Below are positions 55,571 through 64,000 of a stretch of DNA of 64,000 bases, piece by piece. The DNA comes from Kitagawia praeruptora (taxonomy: Eukaryota; Streptophyta; Magnoliopsida; Apiales; Apiaceae), in assembly GCA_037693485.1 (NCBI GenBank), contig CM075347.1:143667501-143731500 (forward strand), read 5' to 3'. The position numbers and the translations under genes were made by a program. Within the stretch, counting starts at the first letter, position 1, and every line of letters begins with the position of its first letter. Below the pieces are notes generated by a model. That model did no database searches. It was not told the origin of the DNA and worked only from the letters and a program-made list of their open reading frames with translations.

Positions 55571-58498
55571 ATGTCTATACATTGCATGGTGCAAAAACCT
55601 GATAATACTGGTAGCGAACCCATGGAAGGTCCACCACTTATGTCAGAAGAGCCTCATGACAGACCATATCTTGCTTACCTTGTAGAGACCAACTCACAAC
55701 CTAAGTCTCATCTACAAGTAAACTTGTACCCCATAACTTTGAAGGTATCTCTTCCTCCTCTTGCTACAGCCGCTGCTTCTCTCTCTCTCTCAGTCTCTCT
55801 CATATCTCTCCCCTTCTCTCTCTTAGATATATATATCTCTCCCTCCCCCTCACTCCTTCGTGCACGCACACACACACCACATGGTTTTTTAGTTTTCTAC
55901 AAATTGAACAATAATTAAGAGCATTTTGATGAATAATGAGCTCAGATCACTAATTTTTATGTTGTCTGCAGTTTGAGGAAGTCGTATACAAAGTTAGCCA
56001 TGAGCAAAAAGGAACGTGGTGTGGTCGTACACTGCGCACAAAAGAGAAAACAATACTAAATGGTGTAACAGGAACGGTATGCCCAGGAGAGATACTAGCC
56101 ATGTTAGGTCCATCTGGCAGTGGAAAAACCACCCTGCTTACAGCCCTTGGGGGGCGCCTGACAGGTAAAATTTCAGGCAAGATATCGTATAACAGTCATC
56201 CATTCTCAGGAACCATCAAGAGGCGTACAGGTTTTGTTGCCCAAGATGATGTGCTATACCCTCATCTCACTGTAGCCGAAACACTATTGTACACTGCACT
56301 GCTTAGACTTCCCAAAACCCTTACTCATGACGAAAAAGTGCAACATGTGGATAACGTTATTACAGAACTGGGGCTCATTCGGTGCAAGAATAGCATGATA
56401 GGTGGTCCACTATTTAGGGGCATTTCAGGTGGGGAGAAAAAGAGGGTGAGCATAGGACAAGAGATGCTCACCAATCCAAGCTTATTGTTGTTAGATGAAC
56501 CAACCTCGGGTCTAGACTCAACTACAGCTCAGCGGATCCTAACAACAGTCAAACGATTAGCTAGTGGCGGTCGTACAGTTATCACCACGATTCACCAGCC
56601 CTCAAGCCGGCTTTACCATATGTTTGACAAGCTAGTGTTGCTGTCCGAAGGGTGCCCAATTTACTATGGCCCTGCATCAACAGCATTGGACTACTTCTCA
56701 TCTATCGGTTTTTCTACATCCATGTCTATGAACCCAGCTGATGTCTTGCTTGATCTTGCTAACGGTACTTTCTACTATGTTCTTTTACTTATGCTAAGAA
56801 GAGTTTATGCAAGGCCAGGGACTAGAATGAGCTGTGTTTTATTCAAATAATTACGTATCCACACTTTTAAATTGGGAAACTCACATAAATTAGATGGTTT
56901 ATCATTTGCTGACAGTGATGGCTATAACTGCAAAACTTGTACCTTATATAAATCTACTATAGTAAAAGCGTGAAATTCCAGTCACCTCAGTTTATAAAGA
57001 AAAGTTAGTTTCGCACTCATCGCACTCGACCTACTATTTTTCAAGATAATTATAACTCAAAGACAAGCACATAAGCATTATTGTACTTCAAGTGGTAATA
57101 TACCGCACAGGGCCATGTTATGATATACAGTGTACTCATTGTTCATTTGACATAAACATAGGTTTATATATATGCATACACATTGAAAATTTATACTGCA
57201 GGAATACGACCTGAGTCAATGCAAACAATTGAGCAAGGTGAAACAACAGAACAAGAGAAGAAATCTGTAAGACAAACTCTCATGTCAGCCTATGATAATA
57301 GTATCTCCCCAAGGTTGCGAGCTGAGCTGTTCAGTGCAGATGTCAATAACTACAATCACACAAAGAATGATTCGACAAGTAAGGTTCTTCTCCACGTTTC
57401 TGTTTCGACGAGTTAGTTAACTTTACAAGCAACAATTATTTATCAAAATCCTAATTGGAAAGCTATCTTATAGTTAGCATCCTATTCCATATATCATAAT
57501 TATGAGTATTCACAACTATTCTTTGCCTGGATGTGTATTACGCAGAAAGGTATGTGAAGTCAGAGCAATGGTGCACAAGCTGGTGGATTCAGTTCAAGGT
57601 ATTGCTCTTGAGGGGACTAAGAGAGAGGAGGTATGAAGCCTTCAATAAGTTGAGGATCTTCCAAGTTTTAAGTGTAGCTACACTTGGCGGGCTGTTATGG
57701 TGGAAGACACCAGAATCCCACATTGACGATCGTGTAAGAATTTCGAAGTGAAGTCATTATACAAAAATTTAAGCTTCGATATGGCAGAAATTTCCAGAAA
57801 TATCAAAATCTAATGTATTCTGGTTGCTAATTAGCATGTGTTTCTTAATGCAGATTGCGATGATATTCTTCTTCTCAGTATTTTGGGGATTCTACCCACT
57901 TTACAACGCAGTTTTTACTTTCCCACAAGAAAGAAGCATGCTTATAAAGGAAAGATCATCCGGAATGTACCGCCTATCATCATACTTCCTAGCTAGAACA
58001 ATTGGAGACCTTCCACTCGAGCTGGCACTTCCAACTGCCTTTACCTTCATAATCTATTGGATGGGTGGGCTCAAACCTGATCCTGTCACATTTATCCTCA
58101 CTCTTCTTGTAGTTCTTTACACTGTCCTTGTCGCCCAAAGCCTTGGCTTAGCAATTGGTGCCATACTTATGGACTTGAAACAAGCGACTACTTTAGCCTC
58201 GGTCACAACCCTTGTTTTCCTCATCGCAGGAGGATATTATGTCCGAAATATTCCCCCTTTCATAGTTTGGTTAAAATTCTTAAGCTACAGCTACTATTGT
58301 TACAAGCTTCTTCTAGGCGTACAATACAACGAGGATGACATGTACGAGTGCTCAAAAGGGATCTATTGCCGGATTGCAGAAATTCCTGCTGTGAAATCAA
58401 TGGGCCTAAACAATTTAGCTATAGACGTGTTTATTATGGCACTCATGTTAGTCGGTTATCGGCTAGTTGCGTATCTAGCATTGCAACGAGTGAGGTGA
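55571..58498 (+). CDS. ABCG14: ABCG half-transporter, ABCG14-like (WBC subfamily)
   Basis: Five exons (55571-55744, 55972-56764, 57202-57378, 57546-57733, 57854-58498) with GT/AG borders join to 658 residues, the normal size of a half-transporter. The nucleotide-binding domain has Walker A GPSGSGKTT, Q-loop VAQDD, signature ISGGEKKRVSIGQE, Walker B LLLLDEPTSGLDS and switch TTIHQPSSR. The membrane domain follows, with about six hydrophobic spans (FFFSVFWGFYPLYNAVFTFPQE; PTAFTFIIYWMGG; LVVLYTVLVAQSLGLAIG; TTLVFLIAGGYYV; VFIMALMLVGYRL). The phrases FEEVVYKV, SMIGGPLFRG, WGFYPLYNA and YYECSKG-like MYECSKG place it with ABCG14, the plasma-membrane exporter that loads cytokinin into the xylem. The close paralogue ABCG9 cannot be wholly excluded. 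All catalytic motifs are intact. Confidence 0.9.
55775..55850. repeat. CT-rich microsatellite in intron 1 of the ABCG gene
   Basis: Interrupted CTCTCT runs with an ATATAT segment, starting about 30 bp downstream of the exon 1 donor. Confidence 0.8.
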
Positions 58499-59440
58499 TT
58501 AAGTAGATCTAGCAGAGGAATCAACTTTGTTGAAGAGAATATGAAGAGCTAACTATTTCTATAGCTGAAAAATAATATTACACTAGAGAACAATATCCTG
58601 CCAGATTTTTCATAATTACCCTATGATAACTACATGTACTACCCGTCTGGCAAAGCATGGTTCAGATAATATATAAAACCTTTCTGATTAATGCGCTAAA
58701 TCTTTACAAGATGCTGGGCCAACACGAAACTTTCAATAAAGGACCACAATATATTGGTTTGGATTGAATCATTCGGAAGGACAAAAAAACATACCTCTAT
58801 GCGTCTGCAAACTAATTCAGTATGTATGTGAAACATTTTTCATAGATAAACATATACTTCAAACAAGAAAGGTTACTGTAGACAAAGATAAAACGAACAA
58901 TAGTTAGAAACTTGAACAATGTAGGTGCAGTTAATTGTGACATCTGTAAATGGCTGTAAAAATTATAATTCCTGAACCAGAGTACTACGTGTAATTTATC
59001 ACCGGGACATGTTTAACTCCCTATTAATCTGTCTTTTATTTTACAATGCTCATTTGCAGAAGTATAACTACGGATGCACACAAAGCCTACACATGCTTAC
59101 ATAAACCATTAAGGTACACTAGAAGTGATGTGTAGCAGCGGAACCAGTGTCCAGTCCAAATGTAACACCCATCACCCCTTGATCTTATAGTTTTAACAAA
59201 TTTTCACCTGAATTTGAACAGCTAAGACAATTCATAGGGGAACATTTTTTGGCTTCAGATTCTGGAAGGCATCCATTCAAACACTCTTGTATCTTCCAAA
59301 TTAATCATGCTAGATAAAAGTACTACTACGAGGAGTATCATGTACCGAGTTATTATTCTCAATTTTAAGACACTTAGGCTCCGTTTATCTGACACTACAA
59401 TATTTGTTCCCTAAAATTATTAGGCAATCCAAATAAGATG
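58499..59440. other. 3' flank of the ABCG gene
   Basis: No gene seen. AT-rich, presumed terminator region for the ABCG gene in the first 200 bp. Confidence 0.5.
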
Positions 59441-59442
59441 TA

Positions 59443-59717
59443 CTCCCTCCGTCCCAACATGTTCTTTACAGTTACTATTTTGGGACGTCTCATCCATTTC
59501 TTTACATACCAAAAATAATAACTTTTAATAATAAAATACATTAGTACATCCACTACTTCACTCTACTTTTTCAACACTTTACACTATTACACCCACTACT
59601 TTACTTATTTTAACAATAAAATCACTATTACATCCACTATTACACCCACTATTTAAATTATATTCCTTGTTATCCGTGTCCCAGCTGTCCGTAAAGAACC
59701 GGCTGGGACGGAGGGAG
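59443..59717. mobile_element. Stowaway MITE (Tc1/mariner type)
   Basis: Begins CTCCCTCCGTCCCA and ends with the inverted TGGGACGGAGGGAG, with TA on both sides (59441-59442 and 59718-59719). This is the classic plant Stowaway terminus. 275 bp, non-coding. Confidence 0.9.
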
Positions 59718-60044
59718 TAATACATTTTCCAAAGTTTTCGAGACCACACTTGGCTTTGTTTTTCCCATGACTCACAAAATATACTAATTCGACTATATTT
59801 CCTAAGCAAACGAAAGTACGAAACACACGATGAAAAGAGTATTCCGCAACTTCGACAAACAAACGGAGCCTTAATTAAAATTGCAAAATCAAAAAAATAA
59901 GTAGTAATCACTAATCAATCAGGTAGTGAACAATAATACACAAATTTACAATACATGATACATCTCTCTAAATAAATAAATTTATAATTTATAATAATAA
60001 TTGAGTTAAGGTTAGAGATACGTACACTGTTATAGTTGTACATA

Positions 60045-60102
60045 CATGATACCTCTCTCTCTATCTCTCTCTCTGTCTCTCTCTCTATCTCTCTCTCTTG
60101 CT
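60045..60102. repeat. (CT)n microsatellite
   Basis: CTCTCTCTAT/CTCTCTCTGT alternation over about 58 bp. Confidence 0.9.
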
Positions 60103-60253
60103 AATTGATATTCGTGAAACCTCTGCTCAGCTTCTGTCTGAAGAGTTTCATAATGGAAGATTTTGGATTGAATTTTGGGCGCCAATATCGAGGCTGTTTG
60201 GAGGCATTTGGGTATAAATATTTTGGTAACTAACTATGTAGACACTTTTTGGG

Positions 60254-61522
60254 GTTGAAATACAAAAATACCCGTTTTTTAAGTAATAGTAACAAAAATA
60301 CCTATTCTTAAAATTTTTGACAAAAATACTCGATGTAATACGCATTTGTTAAATGGGTATCCTTCACAATTTTTTTTTTTTTTTAAATTTTGCTTGGTTT
60401 CACGATTTTCCAGGCAAATGGCTTGTCTCCTCATGTTTCCTGCAAGTTGTCATACGTGTAGGGTGCATGTCACAGTGGCACGGGCATGCCAGATTGGGCA
60501 TGCCATAACGGCATGCCTATAGGCATGCCTTTTCATGATTTGGCATGTTTTTTTACTAATATTTTTTATTTTTATATTATTATTATTTATAACTAATAAA
60601 TATGATTTTAATATATATGTCATAATCTATAGATAAGTAGAGTTTTGAAACTGGTCCAAGATATTATAGTTATATTCACACTTGGTTTAATTAAAACAAA
60701 ACATCATAATCGCTTAGAAGTAGGTAGTTTAAATATGATTGCACAAATAAAGTGTGATTTTGCGACTCAAGTTCAGACTAAAAGCAAGCCTTGCAAACTT
60801 GATTCGGAAAAAACAGATGGACTATCAATATCAATGGCTCATTTTGATATAGTAGAAGATTGTGATGATGGTAGAGAGGACCTTCTCAATGAAGAAATTA
60901 TTGATGTCCAAGTTGAAGATCTAAGTTCAACTATTGGAGTGATGGAAGACTTCTTTGATTTTGATGCTTTTGAGCAATATAATGTGCAAGAAATTAGGAA
61001 CATGTTAATGTTGCAGAAGATGAAAATTGAAGTGTTGAAGCACTTTTCAGTGAATATGTTAGATAAATTACTAATGTAAGTTAGTATTATAACGGTGTTC
61101 CAATATGAATATCAATTAATTTTGGTTATATTTTTAAGTTCAGTGTACAGTTTAATTTTTGTTATATTTAATTAAGAATGGCATGCCATTTGGGCATGCC
61201 TTTTGACAAAAAGCATGCCTATAGGCATGCATTTCAGGAGTCTCGTGACAGGTATCCTACATACGTGTCTGTGTGTTCACATGTGTGTCAGACATGTTTT
61301 TGTTTTAACAAGATACGCATTCCATGAATGCTTATTCTCCTGATACCCATTCACCTATTGCGTATTACTCAAAAAAATGTGAAGAATAAGCATTTGTCAA
61401 ATGCGTATTTCAAATACCCATTTGGCAAATGCGTATTAAAACGAGTATTTTTGTCAACTTTTTCAAAACTGGGTAGTTTCGTTACGATTACTCTAAAAAA
61501 CGGGTATTTTTGTCATTTTATC
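60254..61522. mobile_element. Mutator-like element with inverted ends, 1269 bp
   Basis: A perfect 9-bp duplication CTTTTTGGG flanks it (60245-60253 and 61523-61531). The ends pair over more than 100 bp: both arms read ACAAAAATACCCGTTTTTTA, then GACAAAAATACTCG, then AATACGCATTTG. Inside are GGCATGCC palindromes in two groups (60484-60545 and 61168-61232) that bracket a 144-codon frame. These may mark a second, nested element. Confidence 0.8.
60645..61079 (+). pseudogene. 144-codon frame inside the 60-kb MULE, possible hAT transposase C-terminal remnant
   Basis: The frame reads LIKTKHHNRLEVGSLNMI and then an acidic segment (EDCDDGREDLLNEE) and an amphipathic end (NMLMLQKMKIEVLKHF). The NRL..LN pattern recalls the C-terminal dimerisation region of hAT transposases, but the match is weak and made from memory. 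It is bracketed by GGCATGCC-type palindromes. It may equally be a meaningless frame. Confidence 0.3.
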
Positions 61523-61531
61523 CTTTTTGGG

Positions 61532-62160
61532 TGCAGGACTGCAGGCCGTGCGGTAGAGTATTATACAAGTATGTTCCAAAAATTGGTGGTTAATGGTGAT
61601 TAATGATTAAGCAAAGATTATATTAAAGATCTTTTTTTTTGTAAAAATTGTTTAGGAATTGATAAAAATTGGATTAATTGATAAAAAAAAATGGTTTGAT
61701 TGGTAAAAAGTAGAAAAATAGTTTAAAAACACAATTATTAGAAAGTAGAAAAGTAGAAGTTAGAATGAAAGATAAGAAAAATTGTTTTTCTAATATACAT
61801 AATTCTTATTTTAGACAGTTAAATTATGAATTCTTTAAATTTTTTAATTCTTTAAATTATGATTATGTCTAATTGCCGTTTTTCAGAGCACTGCTATCAT
61901 ATATAAAATAAAATTTATAAAGCAATAATTTTTTTCAGATTTTTTTAAATATAATAATAAGTATAAAAAAGTACATTCAATAATTTTGTTACTTATTACA
62001 TTAAGGAAAATTGTTGATTTAGTTTATCGGCTTCAAACGGAATTGATAGAAATTATATCATAATTGATTTAATTAGTTTTCAAAAATTATTTTATCTACA
62101 ATAATTAATAATATCAAATTTAATCAATTAGCAGTAAACTAACCACGGCAAGAATCTCCT
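61532..62160. other. AT-rich spacer
   Basis: No gene or defined repeat seen. Confidence 0.5.
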
Positions 62161-62183
62161 AATATATGACCTATAAGATATGA

Positions 62184-63435
62184 TATTTACCAAAAATACT
62201 ACTTTTATTATTATTTTTTTGCGATTTTACCATATTCTCAAAACATTTGCAAAAATACCAATGGAGATTGCATATGCAAAATATGCAACCGAATAAACTA
62301 AAAACTGAAAGTTGAATTTTCATTTTTTCCCTAAATTCCAGTTGTATATAAGGGATGCACATGAGCAAAAAAATGGAAATTAAACATTCAGTTTTCAGTT
62401 GCATATGCAACCTATGTAACTGAGAACTGAAAGTTCAATTTCCATTTTTTTTCTGCTGCACAGCACTTTTATACAATCGGAAGTTGGGAAAAAAAATGAA
62501 AATTCAATTTTCAAATTTCAGTTGCATTCAGTTGCATATGCAACCACATATGTAACTGAATGCCTACGCAGTTATATTTGCAAATTCAATTTCCATTTAC
62601 AAATGAGATGGTTTTTTTTGCAAATAAGATGGTGTTTTTAGGGTTGTCAAACGGATATTTCAGATACGGATCTGGCTATATTCGAATCCGAATCCGAAAT
62701 CCGAAATCACTATCCGAATCCGAATCCGACGGATATTAGAAAATTATATTCGACGGATATTATCCGGATACGAATAATATCCGAATCCGAATATCCGAAT
62801 TTTGAGATTTTTAAAAAAAATTCGAATATCTCCAAAAATCCGAATATCCGAATCATTTAAAAAAAATAAAAAATTACAATAAATAATATATTATAAATAT
62901 ATTAATGAATTAAATATTTAAAATTTACTTATTAATGAATTAAATAATTAAATTTTACTTATTAATGAATTAAATATCTTAACTTATTAATGAATATCTT
63001 TAATAAATTATGTGTTTTGTGTAAATATCTTTACTTATTAATGAATTAAATAATTTAATTTTAATACATAAATAATATATTATAAATATTAAATAATTCA
63101 TTATAAATTAGAAATTCTAAAAAGTAATATATATACTATATATATATATATATATATATATACATTTATAAATTTTCGGATATCGAATATTTCGAATACA
63201 GATGTGCCTATATCCGTATCCGCAATTTTGGGATACGAATTCGGATACGAATAATATCTGTTTTCTTTCGAATACGAATATTATCCGTCTTTTTCGGATT
63301 CAGTATCGAATTTTTCGGTCGGATATCAAATTTTTCGAATTTTTTTAACAGCCCTAGATATTTTTACAAATTATTTTTTTTAAAAGTATTTTTGCAAAAA
63401 AATTTCTAGACAAGAGTATTTATGATAAAAACCCT
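62184..63435. mobile_element. Possible older TIR element holding a nested hAT-like element
   Basis: The left part (GATATTTACCAAAAATACT) and the right part read in reverse (GTTTTTATCATAAATACT) are partly inverted. Subterminal GTTGCATATGCAAC palindromes and AACTGAAAGTT(C/G)AATTT words repeat three times at 62270-62570. No clean target duplication. Boundaries are rough. Confidence 0.35.
62638..63355. mobile_element. hAT-like non-autonomous element rich in ATCCGAAT
   Basis: Inverted tips TAGGGTTGT and TAGGGCTGTT bound a segment whose subterminal regions hold more than a dozen CCGAAT/ATTCGG/GGATA words in both orientations. Flanking 8-bp sequences GGTGTTTT and GATATTTT agree at six positions, consistent with an old duplication. 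It shares its overall design, but not its sequence, with the element at 2502-3305. TA tract at about 63130-63160. Confidence 0.55.
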
Positions 63436-63564
63436 AAGATAAGAGGATGTCACACAACATATCAAATCCGTTTATAAAAATAGATTAATCACCATTTTTT
63501 TCCAACATTTTATTGTTGGATAGGTTCACGAAACCGTCCACTTCTCACATGGAATGTGTCATAT

Positions 63565-63813
63565 ATCCCCCTCTATCTCTTTCATTTCCCTCTAAATTTT
63601 TTACATTTTAAAATTTACTCAAAATAATAAAATTTTATAATGTAAAAAATAATTATACCCACTACTTTCCTTTAATAAACTCACTTTATTACATTAAATT
63701 TTAATTGATCCTACTCTTTACTCATTTTTCTTATTTTTTTCCAACACTTTACCTTTTTCTTAACTTTCGTCTCAAACTTATTTGTAAACAAATAAGAGAA
63801 ATTGAGGGAGTAT
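63565..63813. mobile_element. Possible degenerate Stowaway-like MITE
   Basis: The right end GAGGGAGTATA and a diverged left end (TATCCCCCTCTATCTC) resemble Stowaway tips, but pairing is poor. Confidence 0.35.
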
Positions 63814-64000
63814 ATACTATGATCTCTCCGAACTTATGAATTGTTATACATATTGCATGAATGACTAGATGTGTATGAAACTTGAAATCTTCTGTCTCTC
63901 ACTAACATAACAAAGAGAGATCCTTGCTCCATATCATACACTCGAGCAAGAACATGATTAACTATTACGTACAATTCTCTAGTAATCAATTCATTCAAAT
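63814..64000. other. End of the window, no gene seen
   Basis: Short AT-rich sequence without a recognisable feature. Confidence 0.5.

Noticed and set aside
56765..56850. Extension of ABCG exon 2 past the donor at 56765
   Set aside because: Would end the protein before the membrane domain; the splice into 57202 restores the family sequence.

Overview
This window is AT-rich nuclear DNA from a flowering plant, most likely a eudicot. The signs are intron-split genes of plant families, plant-type GT/AG introns, a PMD (plant mobile domain) gene, a Stowaway MITE, Helitrons, MULEs, hAT elements and a Sirevirus-like Copia retrotransposon. I cannot name the species. There is no organellar, rRNA or CRISPR sequence.

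Layout. 1-9510 (+): the last 15 exons of a GH31 alpha-glucosidase of the heteroglycan glucosidase type (HGL1), with two hAT-type insertions in its introns. 9861-18011 (-): a decayed MAK/CDKF-type protein kinase gene, interrupted by a 3.6-kb MULE that carries a PMD gene and part of a FAR1-type gene, and by a solo LTR. 18.5-21.2 kb: a long hairpin, a TGACGTGG-rich block and a Helitron. 21976-36131: a full-length Copia element with 1108-bp LTRs that are nearly identical and TAACT duplications on both sides, holding gag, a broken pol and two extra long ORFs. 36628-39284: a Helitron with two sister MULEs inserted near its two ends. 39515-43633 (+): a CWC21/CWF21-domain splicing-factor gene with an RS/RD/RG-rich tail and a first intron built from repeats of its own 5' splice site. 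43.6-55.5 kb: intergenic DNA with TE scraps, a SINE, a small MULE derivative and a shortened tRNA-like sequence. 55571-58498 (+): a complete five-exon ABCG half-transporter that looks like ABCG14 (cytokinin export). 58.5-64 kb: a Stowaway MITE, another MULE, and nested TIR elements.

The host genes are not functionally linked: they serve cytosolic heteroglycan turnover, splicing and long-distance hormone transport. Most of the novelty is in the mobile DNA. The best leads are (a) saturation of the whole Copia element, LTRs and reading frames alike, with the hexamer TGACAG/CTGTCA; (b) the tandem array of splice-donor copies in the intron of the splicing-factor gene; (c) the MULE with its captured or co-resident PMD and FAR1 genes; and (d) a 49-bp near-perfect foldback at 18.6 kb. 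All motif counts, splice sites and repeat boundaries were read by eye.
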